Of a stretch of DNA of 64,000 bases, positions 8,350 to 17,787 are shown one piece after another. The DNA lies in contig JAILWQ010000001.1 of assembly GCA_025698865.1 (NCBI GenBank), positions 186,001-250,000 of the forward strand, in the 5' to 3' direction. The stretch comes from Erythrobacter sp. (GTDB taxonomy: Bacteria; Pseudomonadota; Alphaproteobacteria; Sphingomonadales; Sphingomonadaceae). The notes under the pieces were generated by a model. The model was not told where the DNA came from, did not search any database, and saw only the letters and a list, made by a program, of their open reading frames with translations. Made by a program: the position numbers and the translations under genes. Position 1 is the stretch's first letter. Each line of letters opens with the position of its first letter.

Positions 8350-8913
8350 TCAGTCGTCGGCGACAGCGACGAGCTGGTGGAGCGAGGAAAGCGAGCATTT
8401 CGCGCCGTTGCGCGCCTGCAACCGGTCCCGTCCGACGCACAGGCGCTGATCGGCATTCTGCTCGAAATAGAAGCCAGAATAATAGTTCTGCGCCGAGCAC
8501 GCCTTTTCCAGATCCGCTGCGATCAGCCGCCGGTCGCGCAAATATAGCAGCAGGCGACTGCCGCGTTGGGCTTGCACCGCGGCGATATTGCCGACCGCGA
8601 CGCATTCGCCATAGGGCCGCTCGACGATGCGCGACGCCCCGCGCGCAGCCGGCATCGCGGCGACGAGATTCTGCCGCCCCGCGCCCGGCCGGGGAGAGAT
8701 GCGCAAGATCACGCGCTGCTCGATCCGCACCTGATGCGCGACGGGGGCAATTGCCGGAAGAGCCGCCTCCAGCCATTCCGACGCTGCATTGCGCCCCGAA
8801 TCCTCCACCCTCGCCGGCTCGGCGGTCAGCCGCGAATGGCGGCTCGCCGTCACGCCGTCCTTCGTGGGAAACCACAGCAGGAGGGGGGCGATGAGAGGGA
8901 CGAACAGGTTCAT
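8350..8913 (-). CDS. exported protein, conserved-looking, unknown function
   Basis: A 187-residue protein beginning with a short hydrophobic stretch (MNLFVPLIAPLLLWF), a likely signal peptide or anchor. The C-terminal half has a distinctive pattern: GSRLLLYLRDRRLIAADLEKAC, a CSAQNYYSGFYFEQN segment, LCVGRDRLQARNGAKC and a basic/hydrophobic end. It has four regularly spaced cysteines (about 113, 139, 159 and 172), suggesting disulphides in the periplasm. I recall similar C-terminal segments in other sphingomonad hypotheticals, but this is memory rather than a search. It is divergent from the FAD oxidase gene, 159 bp away. Confidence 0.65.
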   Translation of the reverse strand: MNLFVPLIAPLLLWFPTKDGVTASRHSRLTAEPARVEDSGRNAASEWLEAALPAIAPVAHQVRIEQRVILRISPRPGAGRQNLVAAMPAARGASRIVERPYGECVAVGNIAAVQAQRGSRLLLYLRDRRLIAADLEKACSAQNYYSGFYFEQNADQRLCVGRDRLQARNGAKCSLSSLHQLVAVADD

Positions 8914-9072
8914 GCGGGGCGTGATCGGTCGGCTCTGCTCCGGGCTTCCGCATGGTCGCGGTCGGGATCGCGGGCGGCCTTGGCGGTCGCCGGTTGAACA
9001 TCTCCTTAATCCGGCGACCGGACATGACAAGCAGGCTGGCCGCCGGGCGTCCCGCTGTGGCAAGCGCGGAAC

Positions 9073-10509
9073 ATGACCGATTCCTTCATCGCCGCGCTGT
9101 CGGACATCCTCGGCCCGCGCGGCTTCACTCGCGACGGCGAGCTCGTCGACCCCTGGCTGACGGACTGGCGCGGTCGCTACACCGGGCGCGCGCTCGGTCT
9201 CGCCTCTCCCGCCGATACCGGTGAGGTCGCGCGGACGCTCGCCCTCTGCGCCGCGCATGGCGTTCCGGTCGTGCCGCAGGGGGGCAACAGCGGAATGTCG
9301 GGCGGCGCTACGCCGGACCGCAGCGGCACGGCGCTTCTCCTAAGCCTGAGGCGCATGGACGCGGTCCGCCACCTCGATGTGCAGGCGCGCGAGATCACCT
9401 GCGAGGCGGGGATGATCCTTCAGAACCTTCACGCCGCGGCGGAGCAGGAGGGGCTGCGCTTCCCCCTCACGCTCGGCGGCAAGGGGTCGGCCACGGTGGG
9501 CGGTCTGGTCTCGACCAATGCCGGGGGCACACAGGTGCTGCGCCACGGAACGATGCGCACGCAGGTTCTCGGGCTCGAAGCGGTGCTGGCCGATGGCAGC
9601 GTGATCGACACGCTCACCCCGCTGAAGAAGGACAATCGCGGGTTCGACCTCAAGCAATTGCTGATCGGGTCCGAAGGCACGCTGGGTGTGGTCACCGCCG
9701 CGACCCTGCGTCTGCTCCCCGCGATCGGCGGGCGCGTGGTGATGTGGGCGGGCATGGACCACATAACGACCGCGCGCCGGCTGCTCCTCCATTGCCAGCA
9801 GCGCGCCGGCGAGGTGCTGGAAGGGTTCGAGGTCCTGCCCGACCATTCGCTGCGCGCGGTGCTCGACCATCTGCCCGACGCCCGAGCACCGCTGGCGGGC
9901 GAACACCGCTGGCACGCCCTTGTCGAGCTGGTTGCCGAACGCGGGGAAGAGGACCGCCTCCTGCCCCTCGCCGAGAACCTCCTCGCCGACGCTTTCGAGC
10001 AGGGTCTGGTCGAGGACGCGACCATCGCGGCCAGCGAGACCCAGGCCGAGGCGTTCTGGCTCCTACGCGAATCGATCTCTCCCGCGGAACGCGCAATCGG
10101 CCCGGCGATGCAGCACGACATCTCCGTGCCCGTCGCGCGCATGGCCGATTTCGTCGAACACGCCGTCGCGAAGGTCGAGACGCGCTTTCCCGACCACAGG
10201 GCGATCGCCTTCGGTCACCTTGGCGACGGCAACGTCCATTTCCACGTCCTCGCCCCACCCGGCGCCGACCGCGCCCGCTGGGAAGCGGAGACCGGCGAGG
10301 TCATTGCATCCTTCGTTTACGACCTCGTCGCCCAATGGCAGGGCTCGATCAGCGCGGAGCATGGCATCGGGCAAGCCAAGGTGCGCGAGCTCGAGCGGCT
10401 CGGCGATCCGGTGGCGCTCGCGGTCCAGCGTTCGATCAAGGACGCGCTCGATCCGCAGGGCATTCTCAATCCGGGCAAGCTGCTTGCACCGCGCGGCGCC
10501 ACGCCGTAA
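9073..10509 (+). CDS. FAD-binding oxidoreductase, GlcD/D-lactate dehydrogenase type
   Basis: A 478-residue flavoprotein with an N-terminal PCMH-type FAD-binding domain. The dinucleotide-binding loop GGNSGMSGG is at 70-78, and LGGKGSATVGGLVSTNAGG and LLIGSEGTLGVVTAATLRL follow. The C-terminal FAD-oxidase domain ends with HLGDGNVHFHV and ISAEHGIGQAKV, the usual signature of D-2-hydroxyacid dehydrogenases such as GlcD, D-lactate or D-2-hydroxyglutarate dehydrogenase. It oxidises a D-2-hydroxyacid and passes electrons to a quinone or other carrier. Exact substrate is open. It stands alone with no GlcE/GlcF partners, which favours a single-subunit D-lactate or D-2-hydroxyglutarate dehydrogenase. 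Confidence 0.9.
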   Translation: MTDSFIAALSDILGPRGFTRDGELVDPWLTDWRGRYTGRALGLASPADTGEVARTLALCAAHGVPVVPQGGNSGMSGGATPDRSGTALLLSLRRMDAVRHLDVQAREITCEAGMILQNLHAAAEQEGLRFPLTLGGKGSATVGGLVSTNAGGTQVLRHGTMRTQVLGLEAVLADGSVIDTLTPLKKDNRGFDLKQLLIGSEGTLGVVTAATLRLLPAIGGRVVMWAGMDHITTARRLLLHCQQRAGEVLEGFEVLPDHSLRAVLDHLPDARAPLAGEHRWHALVELVAERGEEDRLLPLAENLLADAFEQGLVEDATIAASETQAEAFWLLRESISPAERAIGPAMQHDISVPVARMADFVEHAVAKVETRFPDHRAIAFGHLGDGNVHFHVLAPPGADRARWEAETGEVIASFVYDLVAQWQGSISAEHGIGQAKVRELERLGDPVALAVQRSIKDALDPQGILNPGKLLAPRGATP

Positions 10510-10593
10510 TGGCCTGCGCTCCACGCGCCGGGGACCGCAAGGCTCCCTTCGCGGCGCACATCATATTCACCTTTTCCGATCCGGAGAGACCAC

Positions 10594-11382
10594 ATGGCCA
10601 GTGCGCCGCAGCAGCCCACCCTGCCCCTGTTCTACAACGACCTCATGCCTCTCAACAGCCGCGATCACGGCAAGTGGAGCACGAAGTCGCTCGATTCGGC
10701 GGACTTCCTCAAGACGCAGCACGCCATCCCGCTGACCGTCGACGAATTCGCGCAGGCGCAGCGCGATTTCCCCATCGTCTTTTCCTCGGGCGACAATCCG
10801 CTGCCGCTCCTGCTGATGGGCATGAACGAAGGCGTGAACACCTATGTCGACGACAACGGCAAGATCAACGAGCCGGTCTATCTGCCGGCCTATGTCCGCC
10901 GCTATCCCTTCATGCTCGCCAAGCTGCGGCAGGACAGCGACGAGCTTTCGCTGTGCTTCGATCCGACCAGCGAGGTCGTCGGCGATCTCAAGGAAGGCGA
11001 GACGCTGTTCACCGATGACGGCCAGCCGACCGACAACACCAAGCGCATTCTCGAATTCTGCGAGCATTTCGAGCAGGCCGGCCAGCGCACCCGCGTCTTC
11101 ATCGAGGAGATCACCAAGGAAAATCTCCTGATGGACGGCGAGATCGCGATCACGCAGAACGACAATCCGGACAAGCCCTTCGTCTATCGCGGCTTCCAGA
11201 TGATCGATCAGGACAAGCTGCAGAACCTGCCGACCGAGAAGCTGGAGCAGTGGAACAAGAGCGGCCTGCTCATGCTGATCCACGCCCACATCTTCTCGCT
11301 CGAACTGATGCGCAACATCTTCTCGCGCCAGGTCCAGCAGGGCAAGATGCCGCAGGCCGACGCGGCGGTTCCGCAGACCTGA
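10594..11382 (+). CDS. SapC family protein
   Basis: A 262-residue protein of the SapC family, recognisable from the N-terminal LPLFYNDLMPLNSRDHGKW and YVRRYPFMLAKL segments and from the C-terminal LMLIHAHIFSLELMRNI. The family was named after an S-layer-associated protein, but its biochemical role is unresolved. There is no signal peptide. In sphingomonads the gene commonly lies near TonB-dependent receptors and tryptophan halogenase genes, whereas here it stands alone, 84 bp after the FAD oxidase. It is followed by three hairpins ending in a terminator. Confidence 0.88.
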   Translation: MASAPQQPTLPLFYNDLMPLNSRDHGKWSTKSLDSADFLKTQHAIPLTVDEFAQAQRDFPIVFSSGDNPLPLLLMGMNEGVNTYVDDNGKINEPVYLPAYVRRYPFMLAKLRQDSDELSLCFDPTSEVVGDLKEGETLFTDDGQPTDNTKRILEFCEHFEQAGQRTRVFIEEITKENLLMDGEIAITQNDNPDKPFVYRGFQMIDQDKLQNLPTEKLEQWNKSGLLMLIHAHIFSLELMRNIFSRQVQQGKMPQADAAVPQT

Positions 11383-11483
11383 AAAGCGAGCTGAGGGAGC
11401 CGCCGAAGCCGGCTTCGCGACGAGCCGTTGCGGGGCAGCGCCAAAAGCGCGGCGGGCCATGCCAGAAATCTTGAATTGCCGGA

Positions 11484-11516
11484 GCGCCGCCCCACATCAC
11501 TGATGTCGGGCGGCGC
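11484..11516. repeat. 33-nt near-perfect palindrome downstream of sapC
   Basis: Arms 11484-11499 and 11501-11516 are complementary at 15 of 16 positions around a single central base. It is followed by TTCCCTC rather than a T-run, so it is a poor terminator by itself. It could protect the mRNA 3' end or bind a protein. Confidence 0.6.
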
Positions 11517-11537
11517 TTCCCTCATGGCTCGCCTGAC

Positions 11538-11557
11538 AAGTGCGCTGAGGCGCACTT
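11538..11557. repeat. 8-bp perfect hairpin with TGAG loop
   Basis: Arms AAGTGCGC (11538-11545) and GCGCACTT (11550-11557) are perfectly complementary with a four-base loop. It is the second of three hairpins between sapC and the convergent amidohydrolase gene. Confidence 0.55.
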
Positions 11558-11573
11558 CCTCCCTGAACCTCGG

Positions 11574-11608
11574 CCACCTCGTGCATCATGCACGGGGTGG
11601 TTTTTTTT
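11574..11608 (+). terminator. rho-independent terminator for the sapC transcript
   Basis: A 12-bp stem (11574-11585 with 11589-11600, one G-T pair, loop TCA) is followed by eight T residues (11601-11608). The T-run is on the plus strand, so it serves sapC. The stop codon of the convergent amidohydrolase gene begins at its last base. Confidence 0.85.
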
Positions 11609-12558
11609 CATTCCGCGGCCATTGCCAGCCCGCCAGTTTCGCCCATGCGCGCGACGTCCTCGGCCAGCTGGCGCACGAGCCCGGCCAGAAGGCGGGCGAC
11701 GCTTCCAAGGCGCGGACCCGGCTCGGCCAGCCGCGTGTCGAGATAGGTCGTCCGGCAGACCTCGATCTGGAGCGCGTGGATGTTGCGGCGCGGTGCGCCG
11801 TGCGTGTCGAGCACGTAGCCGCCCGAATAAGGCCGGTTATGCGCGGTGCGCCGCCCCGCCCCTTCCAGATATTCGAGCGTGCGGGCCGAAAGACCCGTGT
11901 CGCTGGATGCACCGAACCGGTCGCCGATCACGAATTCGGCAGGCTTCGGGTTCGCTCCGTTCGGCTTGAGCGGCGGCATGGAATGAAGATCGACGAGCAG
12001 CGCCGCCCCCCAGGCATCGCGGATGCCCTCCAGCGCCTTGCCCAATGTCCGGTGATAGGGCCGGTGGATGGTCTCGATGCGGTCGGCGAGATCGCTCTGC
12101 GAGAGGCGCCCCTTCCATATCTCGCCCAGACCGTGAAGGCGGCGGGGCACCAGCCCCAGCCCGGAACGCGCGCGGCGATTGACGAGCGATCCGCGCGGCC
12201 GTTCCCGCGCGTCGCCGGACACCATCGTCCAGTCCATGTCGTCGGGCGAACGGTTGAGATCGATCAGCGCGCGCGGCGCCTCGGCCACCAGTAACGGCAC
12301 GCCGGTCATCCGCGCGACGTCCCGCCCGATCAGATCGACGTGGCGGTCCTCCAGCCGCAGTTGCGACCAGTCCGGCTCGCGCATCTCGTCCAGCACCCTT
12401 GCCGGGTAATCGCGCCCGGCATGGGGCACCGCGACCACGACCGGCAGGCTCGGCGCGCGGCCGGGATGGAAGCGGAAGGCAGGCTTCTGCGTCCCCGGAA
12501 TGCGTCCACCCGCGATGCCCGTTCCATCGGCCCCGGCGAGGTTCGAAATTCCGGACAT
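11608..12558 (-). CDS. N-formylglutamate amidohydrolase family protein
   Basis: A 316-residue protein of the N-formylglutamate amidohydrolase (HutG-like) family. Supporting segments are PVVVAVPHAGRDYPARVLDEMR, the DRHVDLIGRD motif with potential metal ligands, LIDLNRSPDDMDW, YHRTLGKALEGI, LLVDLHSMPPL and NRPYSGGYV. The family hydrolyses N-formyl-L-glutamate in histidine degradation, but many members outside hut operons have unknown amide substrates. No hut genes are visible here, so the substrate is uncertain. The ATG at 12558 is preferred to a TTG at 12600 because it has a purine-rich CAGGGAG upstream. Its 3' end abuts the sapC terminator. Confidence 0.82.
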   Translation of the reverse strand: MSGISNLAGADGTGIAGGRIPGTQKPAFRFHPGRAPSLPVVVAVPHAGRDYPARVLDEMREPDWSQLRLEDRHVDLIGRDVARMTGVPLLVAEAPRALIDLNRSPDDMDWTMVSGDARERPRGSLVNRRARSGLGLVPRRLHGLGEIWKGRLSQSDLADRIETIHRPYHRTLGKALEGIRDAWGAALLVDLHSMPPLKPNGANPKPAEFVIGDRFGASSDTGLSARTLEYLEGAGRRTAHNRPYSGGYVLDTHGAPRRNIHALQIEVCRTTYLDTRLAEPGPRLGSVARLLAGLVRQLAEDVARMGETGGLAMAAE

Positions 12559-12635
12559 GTCGCGCGCTGGGACTCCCTGCGAGATTTTCAAATCGCCCAA
12601 AGATTTCTTAACGCGCAGCCGCTATGGGGGAAAGC

Positions 12636-13025
12636 ATGAACGACCAGCACCGCGCCAACATACTCCTTGCCGAGGACGACGACGCCATGCGCGCCTATCT
12701 GGAACGCGCGCTGCAACGGGCGGGCTTCGGCGTGACCTCGGTCGATCGGGGAACGGCCGCTCTGCCCGAACTGGAAACGGGCATGTACGACCTCCTCCTG
12801 TCGGACATCGTCATGCCCGAAATGGACGGGATCGAGCTCGCGCAGCGCTGCAACGAGACGAGCCCGCACACGAAGGTCATGTTCATCACCGGTTTCGCCG
12901 CGGTAACTCTCAAGGCCAGCCGGGAACAGCCCAACGCCAAGGTGCTGTCGAAACCCTTCCACCTGCGCGATCTGGTGATGGAAGTGGAACGGGTGCTGGA
13001 CGACCGCGTCAGCGCCTCGCTCTGA
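12636..13025 (+). CDS. cpdR: CpdR-like single-domain response regulator
   Basis: A 129-residue stand-alone receiver domain. All phosphotransfer residues are present: acidic pair at D14/D15, phospho-acceptor D57 in LLSDIVMPEMDG, T85 in MFITGF and K106 in LSKPF. In alphaproteobacteria CpdR, controlled by the CckA-ChpT phosphorelay, regulates ClpXP-dependent proteolysis of cell-cycle proteins. The sequence LLAEDDDAMRAYLERALQRAGF agrees with CpdR better than with generic CheY. The start at 12636 has GGGGAAAG upstream; an earlier in-frame ATG at 12624 lacks a site. A CckA gene lies in the same window. CpdR identity is a family-level inference. Confidence 0.82.
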   Translation: MNDQHRANILLAEDDDAMRAYLERALQRAGFGVTSVDRGTAALPELETGMYDLLLSDIVMPEMDGIELAQRCNETSPHTKVMFITGFAAVTLKASREQPNAKVLSKPFHLRDLVMEVERVLDDRVSASL

Positions 13026-13063
13026 GCGTTTGCCCTTCGCGCAAATAAAGCTGCGATAGGCTC

Positions 13064-13092
13064 TTGCGCACCATGAGGGCCGCAGCTAGATG
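13064..13092 (+). promoter_or_regulatory. candidate promoter of tRNA-Val
   Basis: TTGCGC (13064-13069), 17 bp, TAGATG (13087-13092), ending 40 bp before the tRNA 5' end. The -35 matches the candidate uvrD promoter. Consensus match is moderate. Confidence 0.3.
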
Positions 13093-13132
13093 GCCCGCCT
13101 GTCGCAGCCACTGCGACGGAATTCGATCGGTC

Positions 13133-13207
13133 GGGCGTATAGCTCAGTGGTAGAGCACTGTGTTGACATCGCAGGGGTCGGAAGTTCAACTCTTCCTACG
13201 CCCACCA
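13133..13207 (+). tRNA. tRNA-Val (anticodon GAC)
   Basis: A complete cloverleaf can be drawn. The acceptor stem GGGCGTA (13133-13139) pairs with TACGCCC (13197-13203), discriminator A is at 13204 and an encoded CCA at 13205-13207. The D-arm contains AGCTCAGTGGTAGAGC. The anticodon stem CTGTG/CGCAG encloses loop TTGACAT with GAC at 13165-13167. The T-arm contains GTTCAAC. It reads GUC and, by wobble, GUU codons. A terminator hairpin follows 31 bp later. Confidence 0.95.
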
Positions 13208-13238
13208 TCGAAATCTCCGACATTCGGATGAGCTGAAA

Positions 13239-13277
13239 GCGCGGGCCGGTCCTTCCAGGACCGCCCGCGCCTGCTTT
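13239..13277 (+). terminator. terminator after tRNA-Val
   Basis: A strong GC stem (arm 13239-13253 with 13257-13270, one bulged C, loop TCC) is followed by CTGCTTTTG. It lies 31 bp after the tRNA and before the GH16 gene, whose own promoter must therefore lie in 13278-13394. Confidence 0.7.
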
Positions 13278-13394
13278 TGTACGCGCGGCGTACGAACTTT
13301 CCTCGTGTTTGCACGGAAAAGTGCCGAGCTTTACCGAAAGTTCACCCAACTCGCTTAGCTTGGGGAAAGGCAGTTTCTTTCCAAGGCGCAGACG

Positions 13395-14711
13395 ATGAAA
13401 CGCACGACAGTCACTCTCGCAATGGCGAGCCTGATCACCGCTTGCGGCGGAGGATCCTCGGGCTCGCCGAGTTCGACTGACGGCGTCTCCGTCGTCGCCC
13501 CGGCGCCGACCCCCGCGCCCAGTCCGACGCCGACGCCCACTCCGACACAGACACCCTCGTCGAGCTTCGATTTCAAGGACGGGATGGCCTATCCCTCGGC
13601 CGCCAAGGTCGATATCCAGTCGATCAGCGTGCCTGCCGGATCCACCGTCATCCACGTTCCCGTGACGCTCGATCGCGAGACGGTGAACACGGTCATCGCC
13701 TTCGTGCGCGTTCACAACGGCAGCGGCGGTCGCGCCGCGCCCGACACGATGAAGCCGGTCATCTTCCGCCCCGGCGATCCGCTGGTGAAGACGGTCAGCT
13801 TCAACGTCGCCGGCATGTCCGAAGGCAACACCGTCAAGGTCAGCCAGTCCTATGTACCCGATGGTGGGCATCGCGGAACGAACGGCACTATCACCGCGCA
13901 GGCCGGCTCGACCAACGAACCCATTGCCGATGGCGGCCGCCGGGCCATGACCTTCGCGCCCTACGGCCAGAAAGTCTATGACGAGACCGGCGCGACCATC
14001 CAGTTCGACGATCGCGGGGGCGAAAGCACCTTCTCGACCGCCCTCGCCCATGGCCGCATCCAGGACGGCAATGCCGAGACCGGCTATTACGGCAAGGCCG
14101 ACATGGGCGGCTTCGCCCGTTCCGGCAATGCGCTGGTCCTGAAATCCTTCCGGCTCGCCAGTCCATTGCGCGTGGGCACGCCGGTGACCGAATACCCCTT
14201 CATCGCGGGCATCCTTTCCGGTCACAACACGTCAGCCGCGCAGTTCAGATACGGAACGGTCGAATGGGTCGCGACCATGTCCAACCGCTCCGGCAGCTGG
14301 CCCGCCCTGTGGCTGGCGGCGAAGAGCGGCTGGCCGCCCGAAATCGATGTCTACGAGGGCTTTGGCTACAACCCGTCCTGGCGCTTCCCCAGGCAGCTCT
14401 CGACCAATCTGCACGGCGGCCGGTCGAACCAGCGCATGTTCACCCGCTCGGCCAGCACGATGTCGATGGACATGTTCGGGCTCGACAACACACTCGACAG
14501 CGCGCCGCACACCTTCGCGGTCACCGTCTCCCCGGAATGGATCACCATGTTCGTCGACGGGAAGGAGACCATGCAATACGCCAACCCCTTCCGCGGCGTG
14601 ACCTGGTATCCGCTGACCGGCCTCGCCGTGAAGGCCGCGCCCGACGATCCCTACGATCAGGGCAAGGGCACGATGGAGATCCACTCCCTCCGCATCTGGC
14701 GAGCGCAGTGA
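13395..14711 (+). CDS. glycoside hydrolase family 16 lipoprotein
   Basis: A 438-residue secreted protein. The N-terminus has a lipoprotein signal with lipobox LITAC (Cys17), then a Gly/Ser and Pro/Thr-rich linker (about 18-57, PTPAPSPTPTPTPT). Residues about 60-190 form a domain of unknown type, plausibly Ig-like or carbohydrate-binding. The C-terminal half is a GH16 beta-jellyroll with the catalytic signature PEIDVYEG: nucleophile E316, D318 and acid/base E321. GH16 enzymes cleave beta-1,3/1,4-glucans, agar, carrageenan or porphyran; the substrate cannot be read here. It would be anchored to the outer or inner membrane. It stands alone after the tRNA-Val terminator, with no transporter or other polysaccharide genes beside it. 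Confidence 0.88.
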   Translation: MKRTTVTLAMASLITACGGGSSGSPSSTDGVSVVAPAPTPAPSPTPTPTPTQTPSSSFDFKDGMAYPSAAKVDIQSISVPAGSTVIHVPVTLDRETVNTVIAFVRVHNGSGGRAAPDTMKPVIFRPGDPLVKTVSFNVAGMSEGNTVKVSQSYVPDGGHRGTNGTITAQAGSTNEPIADGGRRAMTFAPYGQKVYDETGATIQFDDRGGESTFSTALAHGRIQDGNAETGYYGKADMGGFARSGNALVLKSFRLASPLRVGTPVTEYPFIAGILSGHNTSAAQFRYGTVEWVATMSNRSGSWPALWLAAKSGWPPEIDVYEGFGYNPSWRFPRQLSTNLHGGRSNQRMFTRSASTMSMDMFGLDNTLDSAPHTFAVTVSPEWITMFVDGKETMQYANPFRGVTWYPLTGLAVKAAPDDPYDQGKGTMEIHSLRIWRAQ

Positions 14712-14839
14712 TCCAGACCCCGGCATAAGGCGCCACCGCAGCCACGGACCCGTCGCGCCCGCTTCCCTTGCGCCCCCCCGTTCCTCTGCTAAAGCCCGCC
14801 CACATCGACATCCCCAAGATTGAAGCGGACAGGGCAATC

Positions 14840-16060
14840 ATGCAGAAAATTCAGGTCAAGAACCCAGTCGTCGAGCTCGACGGCGACGAAATGACGAAGA
14901 TCATCTGGAAGTGGATCCGCGAGCGGCTGATCCTTCCCTATCTCGACGTCGACCTGAAATATTACGACCTCTCGATCGAAGGCCGCGACGCCTCCGACGA
15001 TCAGGTGACGGTCGATGCCGCGAACGCGATCAAGGAACACGGCGTGGGCGTCAAATGCGCCACCATCACGCCCGACGAGGCGCGGGTCGAGGAATTCGGC
15101 CTCAAGAAGATGTGGGTCAGCCCCAACGGCACGATCCGCAACATCGTCGGCGGCGTGGTCTTCCGCGAGCCGATCGTGATCGACAACGTCCCGCGCCTCG
15201 TGCCCGGCTGGACCGACCCGATCGTGGTCGGCCGCCATGCCTTCGGCGACCAGTACCGCGCCAAGGACACACTGATCCCCGGCGCCGGCAAGCTGCGCCT
15301 CGTCTTCGAGGGCGAGAACGGCGAGAACATCGATCTCGACGTGTTCGAATTCCAATCGAGCGGCGTCGCCATGGCGATGTACAATCTCGACGATTCGATC
15401 CGCGACTTCGCGCGGGCGAGCTTCAATTACGGGCTCGATCGCGGATGGCCGGTCTATCTCAGTACCAAGAACACCATCCTCAAGAAGTATGACGGCCGCT
15501 TCAAGGACCTCTTCCAGGAAGTGTTCGACGCCGAGTTCAAGGACAAGTTCGAAAAGGCCAAGATCACCTACGAACATCGCCTGATCGACGACATGGTCGC
15601 CGCCGCGCTCAAGTGGAGCGGCAAGTTCGTCTGGGCCTGCAAGAACTACGACGGCGACGTGCAGTCGGACGTCGTGGCGCAGGGCTTCGGCTCGCTCGGC
15701 CTGATGACCAGCGTGCTTCTCTCGCCCGACGGCAAGACCGTCGAGGCCGAGGCCGCGCACGGCACCGTCACCCGCCACTATCGCCAGCACCAACAAGGCA
15801 AGGCGACCAGCACCAACCCGATCGCCAGCATCTTCGCCTGGACGCGCGGCCTCATCTATCGCGGCAAGTTCGACAACACGCCCGACGTGGTGAAGTTCGC
15901 CGAGACGCTCGAGCGGGTCTGCGTCCAGACGGTCGAGAGCGGCAAGATGACCAAGGATCTCGCGCTCCTCATCGGCCCGCAGCAGAGCTGGCTCACCACC
16001 GAGCAGTTCTTCGAAGCGATCGTCGACAATCTCGACAAGGAAATGGCGAACTGGGCCTGA
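14840..16060 (+). CDS. icd: NADP-dependent isocitrate dehydrogenase
   Basis: A 406-residue enzyme of the homodimeric, eukaryote-like (type II) NADP-IDH class common in alphaproteobacteria, shorter and distinct from the E. coli type. Signature segments are [14 protein letters not shown] near the N-terminus, [18 protein letters not shown], the substrate/metal-binding [23 protein letters not shown], and [15 protein letters not shown]. It converts isocitrate to 2-oxoglutarate with NADPH production, upstream of the 2-oxoglutarate dehydrogenase genes at the end of this window. The start at 14840 follows ACAGGG; an upstream in-frame extension to 14768 is not conserved-looking. Confidence 0.96.
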   Translation: MQKIQVKNPVVELDGDEMTKIIWKWIRERLILPYLDVDLKYYDLSIEGRDASDDQVTVDAANAIKEHGVGVKCATITPDEARVEEFGLKKMWVSPNGTIRNIVGGVVFREPIVIDNVPRLVPGWTDPIVVGRHAFGDQYRAKDTLIPGAGKLRLVFEGENGENIDLDVFEFQSSGVAMAMYNLDDSIRDFARASFNYGLDRGWPVYLSTKNTILKKYDGRFKDLFQEVFDAEFKDKFEKAKITYEHRLIDDMVAAALKWSGKFVWACKNYDGDVQSDVVAQGFGSLGLMTSVLLSPDGKTVEAEAAHGTVTRHYRQHQQGKATSTNPIASIFAWTRGLIYRGKFDNTPDVVKFAETLERVCVQTVESGKMTKDLALLIGPQQSWLTTEQFFEAIVDNLDKEMANWA

Positions 16061-16086
16061 TTTCCGGCCCGCGCTGATCGACAAGC

Positions 16087-17727
<1,641 letters not shown>

Positions 17728-17787
17728 TCCGCAAAATTCCTCGATCGCGCCGGGTGACGGCGGGCCGTTCCTCGCTATAAGGCCGGC

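Noticed and set aside
13133..13207. tRNA-Val as an active integration site
   Set aside because: No second copy of the tRNA 3' end, integrase or phage gene was seen downstream.
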